Made by a program: the position numbers and the translations under genes
In this document: positions 44,141 to 51,401 of the stretch, in pieces
Layout of the letters: each line of letters opens with the position of its first letter
How positions within the stretch are numbered: the stretch's first letter is position 1
NCBI RefSeq assembly: GCF_017573505.1
Contig: NZ_JAGEOJ010000004.1
Span: forward strand, 529,593-593,592
Length of the DNA stretch: 64,000 nt
Origin: Actinomadura barringtoniae
Lineage (GTDB): Bacteria > Actinomycetota > Actinomycetes > Streptosporangiales > Streptosporangiaceae
Direction: 5' to 3'
The notes under the pieces: generated by a model
Databases searched by the model: none
Told to the model about the DNA's origin: nothing
What the model saw: only the letters and a program-made list of their open reading frames with translations

Positions 44141-44929
44141 ATGCCCGAGCAGGCTCCCCCCGGAATCGACATCACCGTGGCCACCGCCGCGCGGATGTAT
44201 GACTACTACCTCGGCGGCAAGGACAACTTCGCGGCCGACCGGGAAGCCGCCGATCACGTCCTGGCCGCCGCACCCGAGGTCCGCCCGATCGCCCGGGAGA
44301 ACCGGCGGTTTCTGCAGCGCGGGGTCCGCTACCTGGCCGAACAGGGAGTCACCCAGTTCCTCGACATCGGCACCGGCCTGCCCACGCAGGGCAACGTGCA
44401 CGAGATCGCACAGGCGCATGAGCCGAGCGCCCGGGTGGTGTACGTGGACAACGACCCGATCGTGCTCGTCCATGCCCGCGCCCTGATGGCCACCGGCTCG
44501 GCCACCCGCGTCGTGACGGCCGACCTGCGCGACCCTGACGCGGTGATGCGCGCCGCAGGCGAGCTGCTCGACCTGTCCCGCCCGTACGCGCTGCTGCTGG
44601 CGGCCGTCCTGCACTTCATCCCCGACTCAGACCACCCCCACGATGTCGTCGCCGGCTATCGTGACGCGCTCCCCCCGGGCAGCCACCTGCTGGTCTCCCA
44701 CGTCACCGGCGACACCCGGCCGCAGTCCTCGGCGGGCGCGGCCGCCGCCTACACCAAAACCCGCAACCCCGCCACGCTCCGTACGGTCGAGGACATCGCC
44801 TCCTTCTTCGGCGACCTCGAACTCGTCGACCCCGGCCTGGTCCGCGTCCCGCTGTGGCGCCCCGACGCCCCCACCTCAGCCGATGCCGAGGAGATCTGGA
44901 TGTACGGCGGCATCGCCCGCAAGCCCTGA
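44141..44929 (+). CDS. SAM-dependent methyltransferase (Methyltransf_19, formerly DUF574)
   Basis: A 262-residue Rossmann-fold methyltransferase of the actinomycete-enriched PF04672 group. The family N-terminus is clear: ATAARMYDYYLGGKDNFAAD. The SAM-binding loop is FLDIGTGLPTQGNVHEIA, and VVYVDNDPIVLVHARALM supplies the acidic residue after strand 2. GPHLLVSHVTGD-like SHLLVSHVTGDTRPQ follows strand 5. ATG 44141 has CAAGGACGG upstream. The substrates of this large family are mostly unknown; genomes often carry dozens of copies. It is monocistronic. Confidence 0.92.
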   Translation: MPEQAPPGIDITVATAARMYDYYLGGKDNFAADREAADHVLAAAPEVRPIARENRRFLQRGVRYLAEQGVTQFLDIGTGLPTQGNVHEIAQAHEPSARVVYVDNDPIVLVHARALMATGSATRVVTADLRDPDAVMRAAGELLDLSRPYALLLAAVLHFIPDSDHPHDVVAGYRDALPPGSHLLVSHVTGDTRPQSSAGAAAAYTKTRNPATLRTVEDIASFFGDLELVDPGLVRVPLWRPDAPTSADAEEIWMYGGIARKP

Positions 44930-45345
44930 CCACGGAACCCCGGGAACCGATGAGCTGCCGGGGTTCGAGGACGTCGGTAAGCAGGCAAGCGCACCTTCCG
45001 CATGGCCATCTACGCCCCTTGTAGGTGACCCGACCGAACTCAGCGCAACGGCCTTCCTAAGGCACATGAAGCCTGGGCAGAGCTGATCGTCTCCCCTGGC
45101 GATGCGGTCGAGGCTTCGGGAAGCCGTCTGGCCGCCCGCCGCCTCTTGACCTCCTTACCCGCGCTGGAGAAGGCGGCACGACCAGCACTGAGTCCTACTG
45201 GAGTCGTTGGTTCGGCTTCATCATCACCGTCACCGCGGACGCCCCGTTCGACCGGGACGGCCGGTCCTCTCGCATCAGAGGTTCCTATTTTTCCTACTAT
45301 TAAAGTAGGGTTAGTGACCTGTGCTATCCGGGAGGGGATCGTTTC
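44930..45345. other. Intergenic region ending in the first sulfur-type promoter
   Basis: The 416 bases before the first monooxygenase. The left 350 bases show no gene. The last 60 bases are AT-rich and contain the CCTACT/AGTAGG dyad described separately. Confidence 0.5.
45293..45325 (+). promoter_or_regulatory. Shared sulfur-cluster promoter, copy 1
   Basis: CCTACT-N5-AGTAGG (45293-45309) is followed by G, 11 bases and TGCT, the same TAGGK-N11-TGCT spacing found at the other two cluster promoters (49535 and 51041, the latter on the minus strand). It lies just upstream of the first monooxygenase (GTG 45346), which has GGGAGGGG as ribosome site. Regulator unknown. Confidence 0.6.
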
Positions 45346-46707
45346 GTGCCCGAACTCAGGCAGGTTCACCTGGCCGCACACTTCCCCGGCGTGAACAACA
45401 CCACGGTCTGGTCCGATCCGCGCTCGGAGAGCCAGATCGACTTCGCCTCCTTCGCCCACCTGGCGCGGACCGCCGAACGCGGCAAGTTCGACTTCTTCTT
45501 CCTCGCCGAGGGCCTGCGGCTGCGCGAGCTGAAGGGGCAGATCTACGACCTGGACGTGATGGGCCGCCCCGAGTCGCTCACCGTCCTGTCGGCGCTCGCG
45601 GCCGTGACCGAACGGCTCGGGCTGGCGGCCACGGTCAACTCCACGTTCAACGAGCCGTACGAGCTGGCGCGACGGCTGGCGACCCTTGACCACCTGAGCG
45701 ACGGGCGCGCCGCCTGGAACGTGGTGACCAGCTGGGACGCCTTCACCGGAGAAAACTTCCGGCGCGGCGGCTACCTCCCCGAGTCGCAGCGCTACGGCCG
45801 CGCGAAGGAGATGCTGGCGACCGCACGCGAGCTGTGGGACTCCTGGCGCGAGGAGGACCTGGTCGCCGATCCGGAGTCGGGGACGTTCGCCCCGCCGGGC
45901 ACGGGCGAGTTCGCCCATCACAGCGACCAGTTCGACATCGCCGGCCGTTTCGGCACGCCGCGCGGGCCGCAGGGCCATCCAGTGATCATCCAGGCGGGCG
46001 ACTCGGACGAGGGACGCGAGTTCGCCGCCTCCGACGCCGATGTCATCTTCAGCCGCCACGGCAAGCTGGACGAGGCCCGCGCCTTCTACCGGGACGTCAA
46101 GTCACGGCTCGCCGGATACGGGCGCCGCCCGGACGACCTGAAGATCTTCCCCGCCGTGACGTACGTGCTCGGCGACACCGAGGAGGCGGCGGCCGAGCAC
46201 GCCGCGCGGATCCGGCGAGCACAGGTCGGCCCACAGACCGCGATCTCCTACGTCGAGGGTTTCTGGGGGCGCGATCTGTCGGCCTACGACCCGGACGGGC
46301 CGCTGCCCGACATCGAGCCCGACCTCGGCGAGGGTGTCTCGCGGGGCCGGGCCCAGTTCCGCGGCGACCGCGGCTCGGTCGTGCGGAAGTGGCGGGAGAT
46401 CGCGGCCGAACGCGGCCTCAGCATCCGCGAGCTGGTGATCGAGGTGACCGGACGGCAGACCTTCATCGGCACGGCGCGATCGGTCGCCGACCAGATCAGC
46501 GAGTTCGTGCAGGCCGGCGCCGCCGACGGCTTCATCTTCGTGCCGCACCTGACTCCCCGCGGGCTGGACGACCTGGTGGACAAGGTCGTACCGCTCCTCC
46601 AGGAGAAGGGCGTCTACCGCGACGACTATCCGGGCTCGACTCTCCGGGAGAACCTCGGCCTCGCCGCGCCGCGCGAGGCCGCCCGCGCCGAACGGGAGGC
46701 TTCGTGA
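45346..46707 (+). CDS. LLM-class FMN-dependent monooxygenase (NtaA/SnaA/DszA type)
   Basis: A 453-residue luciferase-like monooxygenase of the NtaA/SnaA/DszA family, which uses reduced flavin and oxygen on nitrilotriacetate, pristinamycin, sulfones or dialkyl sulfides. Family marks are FDFFFLAEGLRLRELKGQIY, the flavin region VNSTFNEPYELARRLATLDH and SDGRAAWNVVTSWDAF, and HPVIIQAGDSDEGREFAASD. GTG 45346 with GGGAGGGG upstream. First gene of a four-gene operon joined by GTGA, ATGA and ATGA overlaps; flavin reductases are nearby. Use of an organosulfur compound is inferred from the cluster and its leader peptide. Confidence 0.9.
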   Translation: MPELRQVHLAAHFPGVNNTTVWSDPRSESQIDFASFAHLARTAERGKFDFFFLAEGLRLRELKGQIYDLDVMGRPESLTVLSALAAVTERLGLAATVNSTFNEPYELARRLATLDHLSDGRAAWNVVTSWDAFTGENFRRGGYLPESQRYGRAKEMLATARELWDSWREEDLVADPESGTFAPPGTGEFAHHSDQFDIAGRFGTPRGPQGHPVIIQAGDSDEGREFAASDADVIFSRHGKLDEARAFYRDVKSRLAGYGRRPDDLKIFPAVTYVLGDTEEAAAEHAARIRRAQVGPQTAISYVEGFWGRDLSAYDPDGPLPDIEPDLGEGVSRGRAQFRGDRGSVVRKWREIAAERGLSIRELVIEVTGRQTFIGTARSVADQISEFVQAGAADGFIFVPHLTPRGLDDLVDKVVPLLQEKGVYRDDYPGSTLRENLGLAAPREAARAEREAS

Positions 46708-47855
46708 CCGACCTGCATCTGGCCGCCGCGCTCGACGGGGCGGGCTGGCATCCGGCGGCCTGGCGAGACCCCGCCGCACGACCGCGCGAGCTGTTCTCCG
46801 GCCGCTACTGGGCGGAGGTCGCCCAGGAGGCGGAACGCGGGCTGCTCGACTTCGTCACCTTCGAGGACGCGCTCGGCCCCCCGCCGGGCGATCGGGCAGA
46901 CCGGGTGCGGGGGCGGCTCGACGCGATGCTGCTCGCTGCCCGCGCCGCGCCGCTGACCTCGAACATCGGCCTGGTCCCGGCGACCAGCACGACGCACACC
47001 GAGCCGTTCCACGTCGCCATCGGCGTCGCGAGCCTCGACTTCGCGAGCCGTGGCCGGGCGGGGTGGCGGCCGCAGATCTCGGCGCGGCCCTCCGACGCGG
47101 CCCACTTCGGCCGCCGGACGCTGCCCGAAGATCCCGGCGAGCCGGCCGCAGAGCTTCTCGGCGAGGCCGCGGACGCCGTCGAGGTGGTGCGCAGGCTCTG
47201 GGACAGCTGGGAGGACGACGCCGAGATCCGCGACGTGGCGACGGGCCGCTTCGTCGATCGTGACCGGCTCCACTACATCGACTTCGAGGGAGCGCACTTC
47301 AGCGTCCGCGGACCGTCGATCACGCCGCGCCCGCCCCAGGGCCAGCCGCTCGTCATCGCGCTCGCGCACGGCGACCGGGCCTACGAGTTCGCGGCCGGAG
47401 GGGCCGACCTGGTCCTGGTGACCCCACGCTCGCGTGACGATGCCGTCTCCATCCTCGAGCAGGTCCGAGCCGCCGAGCGCGCCGCCCGCCGGACGCAGGA
47501 CCCGTTGAAGGTCTTCGCCGATCTCGTCGTCTTCCTCGATGACGAACCGGGCGCCGCCGCCGTGCGCAAGGACCGGCTCGACGTACTGGACGGGGAGTCA
47601 CTGGCCTCGGACGCCGAGATCTTCACCGGAACGCCCGCCGAACTGGCCGACCTGCTACTCGGCCTGCACGAGGCGGGCCTGAACGGCTTCCGGCTGCGGC
47701 CCGGCGTCCTCCCATACGACCTGACCGGGATCACCCGGGGCCTGGTGCCCGAGCTGCAACGCCGGAGCGTTTTCCGCACCCGATACAAGTCCCCCACTCT
47801 GCGCGGGCTCCTCGGCCTGCCCAGGCCCGCCAGCCGCTATGCGCGGGCGTCATGA
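46704..47855 (+). CDS. LLM-class flavin-dependent oxidoreductase
   Basis: A 383-residue second luciferase-like oxidoreductase. Marks are LLDFVTFEDALGPPPGDRAD near the start, the flavin-site region IGLVPATSTTHTEPFHVAIG and FASRGRAGWRPQISARPSDA, and QPLVIALAHGDRAYEFAAGG. GTG 46704 overlaps the previous stop as GTGA and has GGGAGG. It resembles the first enzyme in fold but lacks the long insertions, so it may act on a different intermediate or as a partner subunit. Substrate unknown. Confidence 0.88.
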   Translation: MTDLHLAAALDGAGWHPAAWRDPAARPRELFSGRYWAEVAQEAERGLLDFVTFEDALGPPPGDRADRVRGRLDAMLLAARAAPLTSNIGLVPATSTTHTEPFHVAIGVASLDFASRGRAGWRPQISARPSDAAHFGRRTLPEDPGEPAAELLGEAADAVEVVRRLWDSWEDDAEIRDVATGRFVDRDRLHYIDFEGAHFSVRGPSITPRPPQGQPLVIALAHGDRAYEFAAGGADLVLVTPRSRDDAVSILEQVRAAERAARRTQDPLKVFADLVVFLDDEPGAAAVRKDRLDVLDGESLASDAEIFTGTPAELADLLLGLHEAGLNGFRLRPGVLPYDLTGITRGLVPELQRRSVFRTRYKSPTLRGLLGLPRPASRYARAS

Positions 47856-48334
47856 GCCGGCCTTACGAGGTACGCGAGACCGACTGGGCCGATTCGGCGG
47901 GACAGGCACTGCGCAAGGCGCTGGGCGTCGAGATGGAGGAGCGCTACGCCGACCGGCTCAGCGAGGTCATGGCGGACGCGGACCGGATCGGCGCCGCGCT
48001 GGCGGTCGAGGCCGAGGACGTGGCCTACGTCGGCGTCGCCTACGACGAGCACGTCCCGGTCGGCCACGTGGCCCTGCGGCGCCGCCGCGATGAACTGGAG
48101 ATCAAGCGGATGTACGTCACCCGTTCACACCGAGGCGCCGGTGTCTCGGTCGCTTTGCTGCGCGCCGTCGAGGACGCTGCCCGGGCCCGCGGGGTGACGC
48201 GGATCGTGCTGCAGACCGGCGATCGCCAACCGGACGCGGTTCGCCTTGACGAGCGTGAGGGCTACGCGCACATCCCGGTCTTCCCGCCCTACGACCTGCT
48301 GTTCTTCTCGATCTGTATGGGGAAGTCGCTATGA
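47852..48334 (+). CDS. GNAT-family N-acetyltransferase
   Basis: A 160-residue GCN5-related acetyltransferase. The core shows PVGHVALRRRRDELEIKRMY (strand 4) and the acetyl-CoA loop VTRSHRGAGVSVALLRAVED, followed by RIVLQTGDRQPDAVRLDERE and the final strand. The acetyl-CoA loop RGAGVS is complete. ATG 47852 overlaps the previous stop (ATGA), and its own stop overlaps the next start, so it is made with the monooxygenases. It may acylate an amino-sulfur compound such as a cysteine conjugate; this is inference. Confidence 0.88.
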   Translation: MSRPYEVRETDWADSAGQALRKALGVEMEERYADRLSEVMADADRIGAALAVEAEDVAYVGVAYDEHVPVGHVALRRRRDELEIKRMYVTRSHRGAGVSVALLRAVEDAARARGVTRIVLQTGDRQPDAVRLDEREGYAHIPVFPPYDLLFFSICMGKSL

Positions 48335-49491
48335 CGACCGTGACCGGCGTTCCGCTTTCGATCCTCGACCTCGCGCCCATCCCGGCCGGTGGCACCGTCC
48401 GCGACGCCCTGCACAACACGATCAATCTGGCGCGGCGCGCGGAGGCGGCCGGATACCGTCGCTACTGGCTCGCCGAACACCATCTCGCGCCGGGCGTGGC
48501 CAGTTCCGCGCCGCAGATCCTCATCCAGGCGGTCGCCACCGCCACGACCACGCTCAGGGTCGGCTCGGGCGCCGTACAGACCGGTCACTGGACGCCGCTC
48601 GCCGTCGCGGAGCAGTTCGGCACCATCGAGGCGCTGCATCCCGGCCGGATCGACCTCGGACTGGGGCGTTCCGGGCAGCGGCGGAACGAGCCCGCCCGGC
48701 ACGAGCCCGCCCGGCACGAGCCCGCCCGGCACGACGCCGCACGCGAGAGCCATGAGGTCAACGGCCTGCTCATCCCCAAGCCCTTCGACTCCCGCGTCCT
48801 GGCGAACTCCCCGCAGGTCCAGGCCATGAAGACGCTGCTGCAGCAGCCGGGCGCGCAGACCCCGGACTTCGCCGACCAGGTCGACGAGCTGGCAGCCCTG
48901 CTGGACGGCACCTACCGCTCCCCCTCCGGCCACCGGCCCGCCGTGGTCCCCGGTACGGGCGCCGATCTGGAGCTGTGGATTCTCGGCAGCAGCGGCGGGC
49001 AGAGCGCCCACGTCGCGGGCGAGCGGGGCCTGCCGTTCGCGGCCAACTACCACGTCGCCCCGGCGGCGGTGCTGGAGGCGGTCGAGACCTACCGGGCGGC
49101 GTTCAAGCCCTCCGCCGTACTGGACGAGCCGTACGTCATGGTCTCGGCGGACGTGGTCGTCGCGCCCACAGACGACGAGGCCCGGCATCTGGCCTCGCCG
49201 TATCCGCTCTGGGTGCACAGCATCCGCAGTGAGCTGGCCGCGATCCCCTACCCCACCCCCGAACAGGCCGCCGCCCATCAGTGGACGGACGAGGCGTGGG
49301 CCCTGGTCCAGGACCGCGTTGACACCCAGCTCGTCGGCTCCCCGGAGACCGTCGCCGAACGCCTCGACACCCTTCAATGGGTCACCGGCGCCGACGAGCT
49401 CCTGGTCACCACGATCACCCATGACCACACCGACCGGGTCCGCTCGTTCGAGCTGCTCGCGCGGCACTGGCGCGCCCGGCGGTCCGGCTGA
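48331..49491 (+). CDS. LLM-class oxidoreductase (MsnO8-like) with pentapeptide repeat insertion
   Basis: A 386-residue bacterial-luciferase-like monooxygenase of the MsnO8 group. Marks are LSILDLAPIPAGGTVRDALH, YRRYWLAEHHLAPGVASSAP, LRVGSGAVQTGHWTPLAVAE and RIDLGLGRSG. Just after the last is an insertion EPARHEPARHEPARH made by three exact 15-base repeats; this is the loop that covers the flavin site. AHVAGERGLPFAANYH follows. ATG 48331 overlaps the acetyltransferase stop. Last gene of the operon. Confidence 0.9.
   Translation: MTTVTGVPLSILDLAPIPAGGTVRDALHNTINLARRAEAAGYRRYWLAEHHLAPGVASSAPQILIQAVATATTTLRVGSGAVQTGHWTPLAVAEQFGTIEALHPGRIDLGLGRSGQRRNEPARHEPARHEPARHDAARESHEVNGLLIPKPFDSRVLANSPQVQAMKTLLQQPGAQTPDFADQVDELAALLDGTYRSPSGHRPAVVPGTGADLELWILGSSGGQSAHVAGERGLPFAANYHVAPAAVLEAVETYRAAFKPSAVLDEPYVMVSADVVVAPTDDEARHLASPYPLWVHSIRSELAAIPYPTPEQAAAHQWTDEAWALVQDRVDTQLVGSPETVAERLDTLQWVTGADELLVTTITHDHTDRVRSFELLARHWRARRSG
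48686..48730 (+). repeat. Three exact 15-base tandem repeats inside the MsnO8-like gene
   Basis: ACGAGCCCGCCCGGC occurs three times in a row (48686, 48701, 48716) and encodes repeated Glu-Pro-Ala-Arg-His. It is in frame, so copy number can change without breaking the protein. Confidence 0.9.
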
Positions 49492-49534
49492 GCGGGCGGC
49501 GGGGACGGCCGGGTGAGGATCATTACCAACTTAA

Positions 49535-49568
49535 CCTATTGACTTAATAGGGAATTTTGGACATGCTC
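49535..49568 (+). promoter_or_regulatory. Shared sulfur-cluster promoter, copy 2
   Basis: CCTATT-GACTT-AATAGG (49535-49551) followed by GAATTTTGGACATGCT. TTGACT can serve as -35 and CATGCT, 17 bases on, as -10. The copy before the NADPH-FMN reductase matches it over ATTGACTTARTAGGKAATT and again at CATGCT with the same spacing. Drives the flavin reductase. Confidence 0.65.
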
Positions 49569-49662
49569 GCTGGTGAGCGATGTGATCACAGGCGCTCGTC
49601 GCGATCAGCAGCTCGCCGGCACCGATGGAGGTTCAGCCATTGCGTTCGGAAGGTACGTCGCC

Positions 49663-50169
49663 ATGACCGAGATCCAGCCCGGCCGCGTGCTGGACACCAC
49701 GCGGTTCCGCCAGGCCCTTTCCCTGCACGCCGCCGGGGTCGTCGTCATCACGGCGTCGTCCGGCGGTTCACCGACCGGGCTGACCGCGACGTCCTTCTCC
49801 TCCGTGAGCCTGGAGCCGCCCCTGGTGTCCTTCAATGTGGACCGTTCCTCCACGACATGGCCCGCGCTCGGCGCCGCCGACCGTTTCGCCGTCAACATCC
49901 TGGCCGGCGACCAGGCGGAGCTGGCAGCGCGCTTCGCGCGGCGCGGCGTCGACCGGTTCGCCCCGCCCACCTCCTGGCGCGCGGACGAGCACGACACCCC
50001 AGTGCTCGACGGCGCCTGCGCCCACCTGTTCTGCTCCCCGTACGCGACCATCGACATCGGCGACCACATCCTCGTCGTCGGCCTGGTGATCGACGCCGAC
50101 CTGCTCACCGGCGGCCGCCCGCTGCTCTACCACCGCGGCCGGTTCGGCCGCTTCCTGCCCCATGAGTGA
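49663..50169 (+). CDS. Flavin reductase-like protein (FMN-binding split barrel)
   Basis: A 168-residue NAD(P)H:flavin reductase of the split-barrel family that supplies FMNH2 to two-component monooxygenases. It shows FRQALSLHAAGVVVITASSG, TGLTATSFSSVSLEPPLVSF, and the C-terminal YHRGRFGRFLPHE. ATG 49663 begins where relatives start and has GGAAGGT upstream; an in-frame GTG at 49573 close to the promoter could give a 30-residue extension. It almost certainly serves the monooxygenases just upstream. A 20-base tandem duplication covers its stop codon. Confidence 0.9.
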   Translation: MTEIQPGRVLDTTRFRQALSLHAAGVVVITASSGGSPTGLTATSFSSVSLEPPLVSFNVDRSSTTWPALGAADRFAVNILAGDQAELAARFARRGVDRFAPPTSWRADEHDTPVLDGACAHLFCSPYATIDIGDHILVVGLVIDADLLTGGRPLLYHRGRFGRFLPHE

Positions 50170-50194
50170 TCGACCTGCCCCATGAGTGATCGAC
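50155..50194 (+). repeat. 20-base tandem duplication over the flavin reductase stop
   Basis: CTGCCCCATGAGTGATCGAC occurs twice, at 50155 and 50175. The first copy contains the last codons and the TGA stop of the flavin reductase; the second is noncoding. Confidence 0.9.
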
Positions 50195-50236
50195 GACCCG
50201 GCCCCGCGACCGAGTCGTCCATTGGCGGCGAGCGTC

Positions 50237-50770
50237 TCAGCGAGAGGTGAGCGTCTCGGACGTGAGCGCGCTCGTCACCTGGGGCGCGACACGGTCAGCC
50301 CAGGCGCCGAGCAGTTCCTCTGCCTGCGGGAGCTGCGATTCGAGCAGGAACGCGCCAGGGGTGGGGACCTGCGCTCCCAACTCCAGCAGGAGCGGCCGTA
50401 GATGCACCTCCACGGCCAACGCATGCTTGGCGTCCCCCATCACCAGCAACGGCAGGGCGACTGTCGAGGCCAAGGCTCCCGTGGGGACGAGGTCGAGGAA
50501 CGCCTTGAGCAATCCCGTGTACGTTCCCTTGTAGGTCGGGCTCGCCACCACGAGCACGTCCGCACCACGGACCAGGTCCAACGACACCTCGACGGCGGCC
50601 GCCGGAGTGGCGGCCAGCAGGTGGGGCGCCACAGCGGACAGGTCGACGATCTCATCGGCCGCCGTGTGCCCGATCCGGTCGGCGATGGCCTGCGCGGCCT
50701 GGCGTGCCACCTGGTGCGTACGCGACCCTGCCCGCGGGTTCCCCACGAGCGTGACGAGGCTCTTGGCCAT
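50237..50770 (-). CDS. NADPH-dependent FMN reductase (SsuE/MsuE-like)
   Basis: A 177-residue flavodoxin-fold reductase. FMN phosphate loop at the start (LVTLVGNPRAGSRTHQVARQ), then VRGADVLVVASPTYKGTYTG, the conserved PTYKG loop of SsuE/MsuE-type enzymes, and LKAFLDLVPTGALASTVALP. It reduces free FMN for desulfurising monooxygenases. ATG 50770 follows GGAGG. The transcript begins with a Cys-containing leader ORF (50924..50998) behind the third copy of the shared promoter, which ties it to sulfur supply. Confidence 0.9.
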   Translation of the reverse strand: MAKSLVTLVGNPRAGSRTHQVARQAAQAIADRIGHTAADEIVDLSAVAPHLLAATPAAAVEVSLDLVRGADVLVVASPTYKGTYTGLLKAFLDLVPTGALASTVALPLLVMGDAKHALAVEVHLRPLLLELGAQVPTPGAFLLESQLPQAEELLGAWADRVAPQVTSALTSETLTSR

Positions 50771-50923
50771 CAGAGTCTTCCTCCACATCGACCTGACGCG
50801 TCACCGCCGCCCGGCCCGTTCAACGGCGAGCCGGACCAGCTCGGACTCGGTGAGTTCGTATCGGTTCATCACTGTCGGCGGCGGTGAATACACGTGCACG
50901 CTCACCCCGGCCGAACGCAAGGC

Positions 50924-50998
50924 TCAGCGACACAGGTCGCTCGCCTGCCGCCGGAAGTCGACGTGCAGGCGCGACCACAGAGAGAGGTCCCGAAGCAT
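50924..50998 (-). CDS. Cysteine-type leader peptide (24 residues)
   Basis: A short ORF upstream of the NADPH-FMN reductase encodes 24 residues: MLRDLSLWSRLHVDFRRQAS then DLCR and a TGA. The basic-HVD-basic stretch and the Cys near the end match the small actinobacterial leader peptides found before sulfur genes, where slow Cys decoding changes expression downstream. It lies 153 bases before the reductase start and begins about 11 bases after the CATGCT box, so its mRNA is probably almost leaderless. Family resemblance is strong but short; attenuation is inferred. Confidence 0.65.
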   Translation of the reverse strand: MLRDLSLWSRLHVDFRRQASDLCR

Positions 50999-51006
50999 GG
51001 GACCAG

Positions 51007-51041
51007 CATGGGCCGAATTACCTACTAAGTCAATCTGAATA
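51007..51041 (-). promoter_or_regulatory. Shared sulfur-cluster promoter, copy 3
   Basis: On the minus strand the region reads CTATTCAGATTGACTTAGTA then GGTAATTCGGCCCATGCT. ATTGACTTAGTAGGTAATT differs from copy 2 in two positions and CATGCT follows at the same distance. It precedes the Cys leader peptide and the NADPH-FMN reductase. Confidence 0.65.
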
Positions 51042-51081
51042 GTTTGCAACTTGGAGGGCCGTGCCACTGGCCTCCCGCGCG

Positions 51082-51215
51082 TCAGCCGGACGCGCGGACC
51101 AGATCGTTGATCTCGGCCAGGACGGTCGGCCACCCGGACGCGCCGGTCGATGAGGCCGTTGGCATAGAACAGGTCGGCGGCATGCTGCTGCTCGGCGACA
51201 CACGCTGGGCCTCTT
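51082..51215 (-). pseudogene. Remnant of a sulfonate/nitrate ABC binding protein (SsuA-like C-terminus)
   Basis: One minus-strand frame reads CVAEQQHAADLFYANGLIDR then RVRVAD, very like the end of SsuA-type aliphatic sulfonate-binding proteins, in which the last helix leads to a Gly-Leu-Ile and a final Val-Asp motif. A second frame takes over at the end (VLAEINDLVRASG). No upstream part of such a protein is seen. Its position beside the FMN reductase suggests a former sulfonate uptake system. Confidence 0.4.
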
Positions 51216-51401
51216 CCAGGTGGGGCACGCGGAGCCGGCGCGGGATGTCCGCTTCGTTGATCCAGCCGAGTCCTTGCCACATCTGCACGCACCGGCGGCC
51301 GGTTGCGTGAGGACTCGGCCAGACCTCTTTCAGGATGGCTCTGGCAGATTCGGTCGGATAGAGCCGAATGCCCTGCGGAGATGGGGACGTTGGGCGCATC
51401 C

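Larger units (their letters stand above)
50999..51401. other. Gap between the leader peptide and the first stress protein
   Basis: The 403 bases hold the third sulfur-type promoter (51007..51041) and the SsuA-like relic. The remaining part has a minus-strand frame including QMWQGLGWINEADIPRRLRV that may also be relic coding sequence; I cannot assign it. Confidence 0.4.

Noticed and set aside
49557..50165. Cys-containing ORF MLAGERCDHRRSSR after sulfur promoter copy 2 as a second leader peptide
   Set aside because: It does not terminate before the flavin reductase but runs on as a long Arg-rich shadow frame, unlike a true leader.
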